Shown piece after piece: positions 47,969-56,654 of a DNA stretch of 64,000 nt (position 1 is the stretch's first letter; each line of letters begins with the position of its first letter). A program made the position numbers and the translations under genes. Source of the DNA: Acidobacteriota bacterium (lineage in GTDB: Bacteria; Acidobacteriota; Polarisedimenticolia; Polarisedimenticolales; Polarisedimenticolaceae). The stretch is taken from assembly GCA_029861955.1 (NCBI GenBank), contig JAOTYK010000003.1, forward strand, positions 62,001-126,000. The letters are read 5' to 3'. The notes under the pieces are model-generated. The model saw nothing but the letters and a program-made list of their open reading frames with translations. It was not told the origin of the DNA and did no database searches.

Positions 47969-48609
47969 GCCTTCGCGTATTACTGGCGGACGACCACACA
48001 TTGGTGCGCGCGGGGATCCGCTCGTTGCTGGAGTCGATCCCGGGCGTCGAAGTCGTCGCCGAGGCCGACGACGGTCGGGAGGCGCTCGAGTTGATCGCCA
48101 AGCGACGACCGGACGTGGCACTGCTCGACATCGGCATGCCCGGACTGAACGGGTTGGAGCTGGCCAAGCGTGTTCCCCACGAATCGCCCAAGACGAAGAT
48201 CATCATCCTCTCGATGCACGCCGACGCGAACTACGTCAATCAGGCCTTGCGGGCCGGCGTTCACGGCTATCTGCTCAAGGGCGCGGCGGTCTCGGAATTG
48301 CCGCTGGCCCTCAGCGCGGTGACGCGTGGGGAGACCTACCTCACGCCGAAGGTGTCGCGCTTCGTCGTCGACGGTTTTCTCAGCGGCGAGGAAGCCGGTC
48401 CACTCGAGGGCCTCACCCGACGGCAATGCGAGATCCTTCAGCTGATCGCGGAGGGAAATTCGACCAAGGAGATCGCCGGCATGCTCGACCTCGGCGTCAA
48501 GACGGTCGAGACACATCGTTCACGTTTGATGGACCGGCTCGACATCCATGACGTCGCCGGCCTCGTCCGTTTCGCGATCCGCGCCGGCCTCGTCACCCCC
48601 GAGGGGTGA
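47965..48609 (+). CDS. NarL/LuxR-type response regulator
   Basis: DNA-binding regulator of 214 aa: receiver domain with the acidic pair in LADDH, phosphoacceptor D55 (LLDIGMPGLNG) and Lys in YLLKGAA; C-terminal LuxR helix-turn-helix (LTRRQCEILQLIAEGNSTKE, VKTVETHRSRLMDRL). The start overlaps the histidine kinase stop as ATGA, so the two form one signalling pair. Target genes cannot be named; the flanking secreted proteases are candidates by position only. A terminator follows directly. Confidence 0.96.
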   Translation: MSLRVLLADDHTLVRAGIRSLLESIPGVEVVAEADDGREALELIAKRRPDVALLDIGMPGLNGLELAKRVPHESPKTKIIILSMHADANYVNQALRAGVHGYLLKGAAVSELPLALSAVTRGETYLTPKVSRFVVDGFLSGEEAGPLEGLTRRQCEILQLIAEGNSTKEIAGMLDLGVKTVETHRSRLMDRLDIHDVAGLVRFAIRAGLVTPEG

Positions 48610-48636
48610 CCGGACGATCAGGGCTGTCCGGGTTTT
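48610..48636 (+). terminator. Rho-independent terminator after the response regulator
   Basis: CCGGAC (48610-48615) pairs with GTCCGG (48626-48631), followed by G and four T. It begins right after the TGA stop. Confidence 0.7.
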
Positions 48637-48766
48637 CCACACCGAATCGGCGCGCTAGGGGATTCTTCTTGCCGTAGTAAGGAAAGCCCCGACTGTAAAA
48701 AGTCTGTTCTTTGCGGATACTTCTGTCTCCCAGGGTGAGAGCCACTCGCCCGGACAGGAGAGTTTC

Positions 48767-49213
48767 GTGCAGGCGATCCGCATGCTCGTCGTCGGGGACA
48801 ACGTCGATTTTGTCGAGGGTCTCCAGGCCTGGCTGGTTCGCGAGAGCGATATCCAGATCGTCGGGATCGAGCATTCCGGAGGCGCGGCGATCGAACAGGT
48901 CGCGGCTCTACGTCCACAGATCGTTCTGATGGACGTCACGATGGCTGGCATGAGCGGCTTCGAGGCGTGTCGCCGAATACGAGCCGACAACGGGGCGCCT
49001 GTGATCGTCCTGATGACGTTCCACGAGTCCGATACGGTCCGTCACGAATCGGCCGCGGCCGGAGCCGACGCGGTCATCGGCAAGGGTCATATCGCCACGA
49101 CGCTGCTGCCGCTGGTTCGGGAGCTGGCTGGCTGGGCCGCCGAGAGCCGGAGCGACGGGACGCGGTCCAACAAACAGGAAAAACCAGAAAAACCACAAAA
49201 GCCGCAACCATGA
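48767..49213 (+). CDS. Single-domain response regulator (receiver only)
   Basis: Protein of 148 aa: one CheY-like receiver with phosphoacceptor D56 (LMDVTMAGMSG) and the conserved Lys in VIGKGH. The usual acidic pair at the start is reduced to one Asp (VVGDN), which may weaken Mg2+ binding. After the receiver comes a short charged, Gln/Pro/Lys-rich tail (NKQEKPEKPQKPQP) and no output domain. It may pass phosphate on or act by protein contact. GTG 48767 has CAGGAG 7 bp upstream. It is separated from the upstream kinase/regulator pair by a terminator and ~150 bp. Confidence 0.88.
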   Translation: MQAIRMLVVGDNVDFVEGLQAWLVRESDIQIVGIEHSGGAAIEQVAALRPQIVLMDVTMAGMSGFEACRRIRADNGAPVIVLMTFHESDTVRHESAAAGADAVIGKGHIATTLLPLVRELAGWAAESRSDGTRSNKQEKPEKPQKPQP

Positions 49214-49423
49214 GTTGGGTGTGGGGGAATCTTAATCCGGATGTAAGGAACATCCTGATTGCTGCTGAACCCGCTTCACGGAACACTCTAGGCCTCCTTA
49301 ATTGGGAGGAGAGTACAGATCAGCGTTTTGATTGTTGAGGTTTTCTGAAATTCAGGGGGGGGACTGCGGCAGTAGCCGGAAAACGGCGGACCGTTAGAAC
49401 CCAAGATCCACAAGGAGGGATCC

Positions 49424-50950
49424 ATGAGAAAAGTCTTGTTTACGGCAGCGGTGCTGTTGCTTGCCGCCGCCGTCGTCAGTCCGGCCTTCGCCGATCCGCG
49501 GCAGGTCACATTTACGCCGATGGGCCCTGAGCCCGGAGCGACTTTCCCGTTGAGCCAGGCGCTCGGCGTCTCCAGCGACGGCGAGGTCGCGTTGGTCTGC
49601 CTCGGCTTTCTCGGCTGTGGTGTTGCCAAATGGAGCGAGGGCCAGGTCGGCCAGTTCGGCAGTGAGTACATCATTGCCGAAAGCATCTCCGGCGGTTCGC
49701 CGGCGATCTCCGACAGCTACGAGATCCTCATGACCCCGGGCTCGCTCGGTGGCTCCGCCGGGATCTGGGACAACGTCCCGTTCCCCAACGCGGGCTACGA
49801 CCCGATCGTTCCGCTGATCGACGGCTTCTCCCTCTGCGGAAATTCCGGCCAGAGCGTCTACGCCATGAGCGACGACGGCCAGTGGGCCACCGGCCTCAGC
49901 TGGATCGATCGCAACGGTAACGGCAACGGTTGCGACGGCGCGACCGCGTTCCTGTGGGATCGTGCCGGCGGTACGGCGTACGCGCTGGACAACTCGGTCA
50001 ACGACGACTCGACCCGTGGCAACGGCCTCAACGCTGATGGCAGCGTCGTCGTCGGTTGGGGTCAGACCAACCAACGCGAAGCGATGAAGTGGGTCGACGG
50101 CGTGCAGTCGTTCATCTGCCCCAACCCGCTCGGAGCGGGCGGCGACGAGTTCTGCCCCGAAGGTTGGGACGTGTCGGACGACGGCATGAGCATCTTGACC
50201 TCCTACGCAGGCCCTGGCGAATTCACCGCGACCGCGGCGATCATCGGCCCCGGCGGCAGCGTGACCAAGATGGACCCCCCGCCGTTCCCGGGCGACCCGT
50301 TCTTCGACGCCTGGAACCCCCGCGGCCTGAGCGGTGACGGCCAGCGCGTCGTCGGTTCCTACGGCGGTAGCGGCTTCTTCGGCTCGCCTCCGTACCCGAC
50401 GTTGTGGACGCCGGAGCTCGGCACGCTCGACCTGCAGGTCATGCTGCTGGGCCAGGGTCTCGACGACCTGTTCTTCTGGTTCCTCACCAGCGCCAACGAC
50501 ATCAGCGACGATGGCACCGTCATCGTCGGTCACGGCACCAACCCTGACGGTTGGGTCGAAGCCTGGAAGGTCGACCTTGGTAAGGTCAGCGTCTGCCACA
50601 AGCCCGACGGCAATGCACGCACGGTCAACATCGACTGGGACTCGCTGCCGGACCACCTGGCCCACGGCGACGATCTCTCGACCTGCGAGTTCTCACAGGG
50701 CGACGGTCGCTCCCGTGCCGCCGATCGGCTTCTGCGTGGTGCGATGACCGCCATCGGTTCGGATGAGAACGCTCTTACGAATCCCCGCGCGACGGCGCTG
50801 AACAACCTGGCCGTCGGCGGTAACAGCTATGACGGCGCGACTCAGCAGTGGAAAGCCACTCCGGCGACCTCCGAGGTTCCTCGACTGTCGGTCGAGGAGC
50901 GCATGGAGCGGGTCCGACAGCTCGCCGAGCGTGTGCGTAACGGTCGGTAG
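49424..50950 (+). CDS. Secreted HAF-repeat protein with CHKPDG-type C-terminal motif
   Basis: Secreted protein of 508 aa: signal peptide cleaved after SPAFA (about residue 23). The body has repeated units such as VSSDGEVALV, LNADGSVVVGWG, VSDDGMSILT, LSGDGQRVVGSYG and ISDDGTVIVGHG, the pattern of the HAF extracellular repeat, probably forming a propeller. Near 390-420 is VCHKPDGNARTVNI with LPDHLAHGDDLSTC, a small Cys/His module known from other extracellular proteins. Function unknown. RBS AAGGAGGG 6 bp before the ATG. Transcribed alone, since two hairpins follow. Confidence 0.82.
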   Translation: MRKVLFTAAVLLLAAAVVSPAFADPRQVTFTPMGPEPGATFPLSQALGVSSDGEVALVCLGFLGCGVAKWSEGQVGQFGSEYIIAESISGGSPAISDSYEILMTPGSLGGSAGIWDNVPFPNAGYDPIVPLIDGFSLCGNSGQSVYAMSDDGQWATGLSWIDRNGNGNGCDGATAFLWDRAGGTAYALDNSVNDDSTRGNGLNADGSVVVGWGQTNQREAMKWVDGVQSFICPNPLGAGGDEFCPEGWDVSDDGMSILTSYAGPGEFTATAAIIGPGGSVTKMDPPPFPGDPFFDAWNPRGLSGDGQRVVGSYGGSGFFGSPPYPTLWTPELGTLDLQVMLLGQGLDDLFFWFLTSANDISDDGTVIVGHGTNPDGWVEAWKVDLGKVSVCHKPDGNARTVNIDWDSLPDHLAHGDDLSTCEFSQGDGRSRAADRLLRGAMTAIGSDENALTNPRATALNNLAVGGNSYDGATQQWKATPATSEVPRLSVEERMERVRQLAERVRNGR

Positions 50951-50959
50951 TCTGTAGCT

Positions 50960-50977
50960 CGACGATCAACATCGTCG
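50960..50977 (+). other. Hairpin downstream of the HAF-repeat gene
   Basis: CGACGAT and ATCGTCG pair around CAAC (7 bp, extendable by one base on each side). No T run follows; it may stabilise the mRNA end before the terminator. Confidence 0.5.
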
Positions 50978-50993
50978 ATCACGACGGATGATG

Positions 50994-51028
50994 ACGCGGC
51001 GGGCCCGAGATGGTCCGCCGCGTTTATT
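50994..51028 (+). terminator. Strong rho-independent terminator
   Basis: A 12-bp stem (50994-51005 with 51012-51023, one G-T pair) of very high GC is followed by TTTATT. It lies only 24 bp before the ATG of the next subtilase gene, leaving almost no room for a separate promoter. Confidence 0.85.
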
Positions 51029-51052
51029 CGATTCAGGGGCAGGGCTCAGCGG

Positions 51053-54000
51053 ATGTTTCGAGCGGCAAAAAACGGCTTAAAAGGGGTGGCGGTGCTGGTC
51101 TGCCTGACCTGCCTGCCGCTGGCGATGGCCGCCGATAAGCCCGTCGGGGATTTCGTCCTGCAGTTGGGCGGTGTCCAGTTCGACCCGCTGGCCAATCCGG
51201 CCGCGCTGCCGGAATCTTGGAGCCGTTCTCCGTCGGCGAACAACGCCGAGGATTTGCACCTCGTCCAGTTCGACGGACCGATCTCTCCGCAAACCCTAGC
51301 CGATCTCGACGCCAACGGTCTCGAGGTCGTGCAGTACATCCACCCGTACACCTACATCGTCTGGGGCCACCGAACCGCTCGCCAGGGACTCGACCTGTCC
51401 GGGCCGGTACGATGGACGGGAGACTTCGCGCCGGGCTTCCGTGTCTTGCCCAAGTGGCGCGGGCTGCCCGACGATCCCGTCGATGCCCGGGTGCTGATCT
51501 ATCGCGGCGGCAACGCCGACGCCGTCGTTCGCGTTCTCGGTGCGCTGGGTGGTGCGTTGACGGAACGGATGACGATCAATGAAGAATTTGAACTCGTCGG
51601 GGTCACGATCCCCGGCGATCGCCTGAACACCGCCGCGACGATCCCTGGTGTCTATTCGATCCAGCTCCCGACCGACGACGGCGGCTCGCGGGCCGAGGTC
51701 GCAAGTCAGATCTCCGCAGGCAACGTCGACATGGCGAACCTTGCACTGCCGGGTTATGAGGCGTGGCTGACGACCGTGGGACTCGATGGCAGCGGCGTCG
51801 TGGTCGCGCTGGTCGACGAGGGCGCAGACGAGGCTCACCCCGACCTGGCCAACAACATGCTGCCCTGTGTCGGCGACACCTGCTCGACCTTCCGTAGTGA
51901 TCACGGTACCCACATCGCCGGAACGATCGTCGGGGACAACACGACGGGTGAGTTGAACAACGCCGGCTTTCTGCGGGGTCTTGGTACCGCACCGGCGGCC
52001 AAGCTGTTCGAGCAGTACTGGCGAGACCAGTACCGGTTGCCGGGAGGGATGCTCAGGCTGATGACCCAGTCGACGACCAACGGCGCCGTGCTCTCCAACA
52101 ACTCCTGGGGCTCGTCGATCAACGCGCTGGGCTACAACCTCGATTCGTTGCTGGTCGATGCCGGCGTCCGTGACGCCGATCCCGATACGGCAGGTAGTCA
52201 GCCGCTGATCTATCTCCAGGCGATCGATAACGGCGCAGGGGGCGTTTCGACTCAAGGCGCTCCTGACGATGCCAAGAACGTTTTTACGATCGGCGCAACC
52301 GAGGCCTCTGCGGACGGTAACGGCGCGCCCGCGGCCAACATCAATGACCTGGGCTTTACTTCCGCGCACGGGCCCGCACTGGACGGCCGCACGATCCCGC
52401 ACATGGTGGCCCCCGGCTGCTATATCGACTCGACGCTCATGGACATGGGTGGAGGCGCCGAATTCGGTTTCCGTTGCGGAACGTCGATGGCGACGGCCCA
52501 CGTCTCCGGTGCAGTCGCTCTGTTCATCGAGTACTTCCGAGGTCTGACCGGTGCCGACCCCAGCCCGGCGCTGGTCAAGGCGGCGTTCATGCCCGTGGCC
52601 CACGATCTCGAAGGCGGGCTGGATGTCGACCTGAATCCGATGGGCCATCGTCCCGGCCCCAAACAGGGCTGGGGGCGGATGAACCTGGCGGCGGTCGTCG
52701 ACCCTGCGGATCCGGTGTTGTACTTCGATCAGACCACCGTTTTCGATTTCACCGGCCAGGAGTGGACCCGGGTGGTGACCCAGGCCAACCCGGCACAACC
52801 CATGCGCGTGATGTTGGTCTGGACCGACGCGCCGGGGCACGGCCTCGGTGGTAACACCCCGGCCTGGAACAACAATCTCGACCTGGAGTTCGACGCCGGG
52901 GGACAGACCTACCTGGGGAACGATTTCGGCATGGACGGGCTGTCCACCACCGGTGGCACGGCCGACGGGATGAATAACGCAGAGGGCGTCGCGTTGACCA
53001 CCGTGGCGGGAAACGCCACGATCCGCGTCAAGGGCACCGACATCAACTCCAACGGCGTGCCCCATTTCGGCGATCGCACCGATCAGGACTTCGCCGTCGT
53101 TTGTTACAACTGTGCGTTGGTCCCGGACTTCGCGTTGTCCGTCGCTCCTGCGCCGTTCAAGGTCTGCGCCGGGCAGCCCGGCGAATTGGATGTCGAAGTT
53201 TCCCAACTGGCAGGGTTTGGCGATCCCGTCACGCTGATGGTCAGCGGAGTTCCGGCCGGAGCGATCGCCGGTTTCAGCACCAACCCGGTCAATCCACCGG
53301 CCACTCCCGTGTTCACACTCGATGCGGGTACCGCCGTCGACGGCGACTACACACTGGATATCCAGGGCGACTCGTCATCTCTGACACGAACAGTCTCGTT
53401 GAACCTGAGCGTCCACACCACGTTCCCGACACCGGCCACGCTGACGTCGCCTGTCGATCTGGCGATCGATGTTTCGACCCGCCCGACACTCGAGTGGGGC
53501 GCGACAAGTTGGACCGATCGCTACTTCGTCGAGATCGCCACGGCCCCCGATTTTCTGGACATCGTCTACAGCGCCATCACGTTGTCGCCCTCCCATACCG
53601 TGCCTCATCACCTGAAACAGCTGGCCACCTACCATTGGCGTGTGCGGGGAACCAACGCCTGTGGGTATGGCTCCGTGTCCGGTACTTTCTCGTTCACGAC
53701 CCTCGACGTTCCCGATGTGCTTCTGGTTGACGACGATTACGACATCCCCAACGAACAGAACGAGTACAGTTCGGTTCTCGATGGCCTGGGTGTGACCTAC
53801 GACATCTGGGACGTCTGGGCCGTGCACATCGGAATCGAGCCGGACCTCGATATCCTGGCGCCCTACGACACGATCATCTGGTACTCCGGTTCCGAGGAGG
53901 TCTACGCCGGCCCCAACGACGCGTCCGAGCGAGACCTCCCCGAATGGCTCGATCACGGCGGCTGCCTGTTGATCAGCAGCATCGACTACCACCTGTCGAT

Positions 54001-54721
54001 GTTCAGTAGCGTCACCGACTTCATGCAGCAACGGCTGGGTGTGGCGTCCATCGGCGAGGATGTGGGCATGACCTCGATCACGGGGCAGGGCGCCGCCTAC
54101 ACCGGTCTGGGTCCCATGGGCCTGGCGAACGCCACTCCGGACTATCGCGACTCGATCACACCCGACGGCACTGCCGAGCTGGCCTTCTCGGGAGATCTCG
54201 GCGATGCCGGCATCAACAAGGACGGTGGCTGGTACCGTACCAGTTTCCTCGGATTCGGAATCGAGTCCCTGGGAACTGCCGACAAACCGCTGGTCCTCGA
54301 CGCCTTCCTCACCTGGTGTGCCGGGCTGGGGGCTGTCGATGGTGACGGCGACGGCGTGACCAACGAGAACGACTGTGTGGCCGGCGACGCCAACGCCTGG
54401 GGTAAGCCGCAGCCGATCACCGACCTGATGCTAAGCAAGGGTGCGATCGGATTTTCCTGGAGCGAGCCCGTCGGCGGCAGTCGCTCACGTTACGACATTC
54501 TACGAAGCGTCGACCCGACGGATTTCCTCAACGCGACCTGCTCCTCGGCGGGGAGCATCAACACCTACGCGCCCGAGGATCCCTTCGTGGGAGAGGTCGG
54601 GCAGGTGCTGTTCTATCTCGTCGGCGCCCGCAATGAGTGTGGTGTTTCGACGCTCGGCAGCGATCTCGGCGGGATGCCGCGCTACGGCACGGCCTGCGAT
54701 GCGGAGGCGGAGTGGTGGTAA
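51053..54721 (+). CDS. Secreted subtilisin-like (S8) protease, first of the subtilase/FG-GAP cluster
   Basis: Secreted S8 protease of 1222 aa. Signal peptide to about 26 (PLAMA). Catalytic residues: D255 (ALVDEGADEAHPDL), H284 (SDHGTHIAGT) and S478 (CGTSMATAHVSG). A propeptide-like region precedes them (LHLVQFDGPISPQ). Downstream come beta modules, including a Fn3-like one (PTLEWGATSWTDRYFVEI), a GATase/ThuA-like stretch (VLLVDDDYDIPNEQNEY), a DGDGDGVTNENDC Ca2+-type motif and a final Fn3-like module with ARNECG and a late Cys. The ribosome site is weak. The end overlaps the next gene by 7 bp. Confidence 0.93.
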   Translation: MFRAAKNGLKGVAVLVCLTCLPLAMAADKPVGDFVLQLGGVQFDPLANPAALPESWSRSPSANNAEDLHLVQFDGPISPQTLADLDANGLEVVQYIHPYTYIVWGHRTARQGLDLSGPVRWTGDFAPGFRVLPKWRGLPDDPVDARVLIYRGGNADAVVRVLGALGGALTERMTINEEFELVGVTIPGDRLNTAATIPGVYSIQLPTDDGGSRAEVASQISAGNVDMANLALPGYEAWLTTVGLDGSGVVVALVDEGADEAHPDLANNMLPCVGDTCSTFRSDHGTHIAGTIVGDNTTGELNNAGFLRGLGTAPAAKLFEQYWRDQYRLPGGMLRLMTQSTTNGAVLSNNSWGSSINALGYNLDSLLVDAGVRDADPDTAGSQPLIYLQAIDNGAGGVSTQGAPDDAKNVFTIGATEASADGNGAPAANINDLGFTSAHGPALDGRTIPHMVAPGCYIDSTLMDMGGGAEFGFRCGTSMATAHVSGAVALFIEYFRGLTGADPSPALVKAAFMPVAHDLEGGLDVDLNPMGHRPGPKQGWGRMNLAAVVDPADPVLYFDQTTVFDFTGQEWTRVVTQANPAQPMRVMLVWTDAPGHGLGGNTPAWNNNLDLEFDAGGQTYLGNDFGMDGLSTTGGTADGMNNAEGVALTTVAGNATIRVKGTDINSNGVPHFGDRTDQDFAVVCYNCALVPDFALSVAPAPFKVCAGQPGELDVEVSQLAGFGDPVTLMVSGVPAGAIAGFSTNPVNPPATPVFTLDAGTAVDGDYTLDIQGDSSSLTRTVSLNLSVHTTFPTPATLTSPVDLAIDVSTRPTLEWGATSWTDRYFVEIATAPDFLDIVYSAITLSPSHTVPHHLKQLATYHWRVRGTNACGYGSVSGTFSFTTLDVPDVLLVDDDYDIPNEQNEYSSVLDGLGVTYDIWDVWAVHIGIEPDLDILAPYDTIIWYSGSEEVYAGPNDASERDLPEWLDHGGCLLISSIDYHLSMFSSVTDFMQQRLGVASIGEDVGMTSITGQGAAYTGLGPMGLANATPDYRDSITPDGTAELAFSGDLGDAGINKDGGWYRTSFLGFGIESLGTADKPLVLDAFLTWCAGLGAVDGDGDGVTNENDCVAGDANAWGKPQPITDLMLSKGAIGFSWSEPVGGSRSRYDILRSVDPTDFLNATCSSAGSINTYAPEDPFVGEVGQVLFYLVGARNECGVSTLGSDLGGMPRYGTACDAEAEWW

Positions 54722-56634
54722 AGCGATACGTCCGGATTCTGCTAGCTTGCTCGCTGCTCTGTGCGCCGGTTCTGGCCCAGACCTCGTTCAGCGATCAGAC
54801 CACATCGGCCGGTCTCGGCCACACGACGGCGCTGCCGTTCGACATGACGCAGCGTCAGATGTACTGCGGCGGTTCGGTCGGCGACTTCAACAAGGATGGT
54901 TGGCCTGACCTGTTTCTGCTTGGCGGTGGGGATACGTCGACCGCCGATGCGTTGTACCTCAACAACGGCGACGGAACCTTCACCAACCACGCCGCGGCGT
55001 GGGGCGTGGCCAAGATCCATCGGGGTCGTGGCACGACGGTCGGTGACTTCAACAACGACGGTTGGGACGACATCTACATCACCAGCGGTGGGGACATGCT
55101 GGATGGCGACCGCGTCGGTCAACACATGCTGTACCGCAACAACGGCGACGGCTCGTTCACGGACATCGCGGTCTCCGCGGGCGTGAACCGGAGCTCGTTC
55201 GCTCTACTGACCGCCACCGGCTCCACATTCGGGGACTATGACCTTGACGGCGATCTCGACCTCTATGTCTCCGGCTGGGAAGGTACTGACGCCAACCATC
55301 TGTACCTCAACAATGGAAACGAGACGTTCACCGATGTCACCGGGTCTACCGGGTTGGGACATCACCACTACGCGTTCTCGCCACGCTTCGTGGATATGAA
55401 TGGCGACCGTTACCCAGAATTGATCATCGCCGCAGACTACGGAACCAGCAAGTACTACGTCAACGATCAGGACGGCACGTTCACCCATTACACGACGCAG
55501 TCCGGCGTCGGTCTAGAGAAGAACGGGATGGGCAGCGCCATCGGTGACTTTAACCGCGACGGTCTGCCCGACTGGTACGTCACGTCGATCTACAACCCGG
55601 CGACGGACCAGGATGGCAACTACCTCTTCATCAACCAGGGCAACGACACCTACACGTTCGTCCCTGAGGAGGACGGTGCTCGCGACGGCGGCTGGGGTTG
55701 GGGTGCCGAGGCGATCGATATCGACCACGACGGCTGGACCGATATCGTCGAGACCAACGGCTGGATGCCGACCGAGTGGTTGACCGAGAACTCCTATATG
55801 TGGCGCAATAACGGCAACCTGACGTTCACCGAAGTTCAGGGCGCGGGTACGGGGTTCGAGCACGTCAGCCAGGGTCGCGGCCTGCTGTTGATCGATTACG
55901 ACCGCGACGCCGACATGGATATCGTGTTGACCGGCTGGGATGAGCCCGTCGCCCTGTTCCGTAACGACATCTCCGGCGCCGACACCAACGCCATCGAGGT
56001 CCTGCTCGACACCGACGCGTCGACGACGCTTGCTCCCGACGGCTACGGTTCCAAGATCACCATCACCGCTGGCGGCGTGACGCAGTACGCCTGGCCCAAC
56101 GGCGGAGCGACCTATCTCGGACGCAGTCAGATGGCGTCGCATTTCGGTATCGGCGCTGCGACATCGGTCGACATCACGGCCGAATGGTCCGACGGCACGA
56201 CGACCACCGCGACCGGCGTGGCGGCCAATCAGATCGTGACCCTGGCGCCCCAGACCGGCGGCCCGGCACCCGGAGAGCCTTCCGAAGGCGGAGCGCCCGA
56301 GGAACTGATGGTCGCCAGTAAGAACGACGCAACCGGATTGATTGACGTAGCCTTCAGCCCGGCGTGCGATGCCTCGAATCACACGATCTACTACGGCGAC
56401 CTCGCCAACGTATCGACCTACGCCTACTCCGGCGCCTCTTGTTGGCGCGGGAACAGCGGGACCACCTCGTTCGATCCTGCCGGTCTGAGCAGCGCTTTCT
56501 TCATGATTGTCGGAAACAATGGAGTCGTCGAAGGCTCCTATGGCCGGGATACTCTCGGCGCCGAGCGTCCGCAGGACACCACCGCGGCCTGTCAGCTTCC
56601 CCAGAATCTTTCGGGAGTCTGCAGCCTGCCTTAA
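54715..56634 (+). CDS. Secreted FG-GAP/VCBS repeat protein with ASPIC/UnbV domain (paralog 1)
   Basis: Secreted protein of 639 aa. GTG 54715 is chosen because GGAGG lies 7 bp upstream; it gives a signal peptide ending APVLA. Repeats such as VGDFNKDGWPDLFL, VGDFNNDGWDDIYI, GDYDLDGDLDLYV and IGDFNRDGLPDWYV are FG-GAP/VCBS blades with Ca2+-binding DxDxDG loops. An ASPIC/UnbV domain follows (GYGSKITITAGG, YLGRSQMASHFGIG, WSDGTTTTATG). The final ~115 residues are a separate module (CDASNHTIYYGDL, YSGASC, IVGNNGVVEGSYG) shared with two paralogs. Translation is probably coupled to the upstream subtilase (7-bp overlap). Confidence 0.92.
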   Translation: MVKRYVRILLACSLLCAPVLAQTSFSDQTTSAGLGHTTALPFDMTQRQMYCGGSVGDFNKDGWPDLFLLGGGDTSTADALYLNNGDGTFTNHAAAWGVAKIHRGRGTTVGDFNNDGWDDIYITSGGDMLDGDRVGQHMLYRNNGDGSFTDIAVSAGVNRSSFALLTATGSTFGDYDLDGDLDLYVSGWEGTDANHLYLNNGNETFTDVTGSTGLGHHHYAFSPRFVDMNGDRYPELIIAADYGTSKYYVNDQDGTFTHYTTQSGVGLEKNGMGSAIGDFNRDGLPDWYVTSIYNPATDQDGNYLFINQGNDTYTFVPEEDGARDGGWGWGAEAIDIDHDGWTDIVETNGWMPTEWLTENSYMWRNNGNLTFTEVQGAGTGFEHVSQGRGLLLIDYDRDADMDIVLTGWDEPVALFRNDISGADTNAIEVLLDTDASTTLAPDGYGSKITITAGGVTQYAWPNGGATYLGRSQMASHFGIGAATSVDITAEWSDGTTTTATGVAANQIVTLAPQTGGPAPGEPSEGGAPEELMVASKNDATGLIDVAFSPACDASNHTIYYGDLANVSTYAYSGASCWRGNSGTTSFDPAGLSSAFFMIVGNNGVVEGSYGRDTLGAERPQDTTAACQLPQNLSGVCSLP

Positions 56635-56654
56635 TGGACCGAAGAGGAAACCCG

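Noticed and set aside
51296-53206. Long open frame on the reverse strand of the subtilase gene
   Set aside because: It mirrors a gene with signal peptide and full catalytic triad; its own translation has no domain, signal or ribosome site. Such frames are common opposite GC-rich genes. The same applies to 56799-58358 and 61669-63534.
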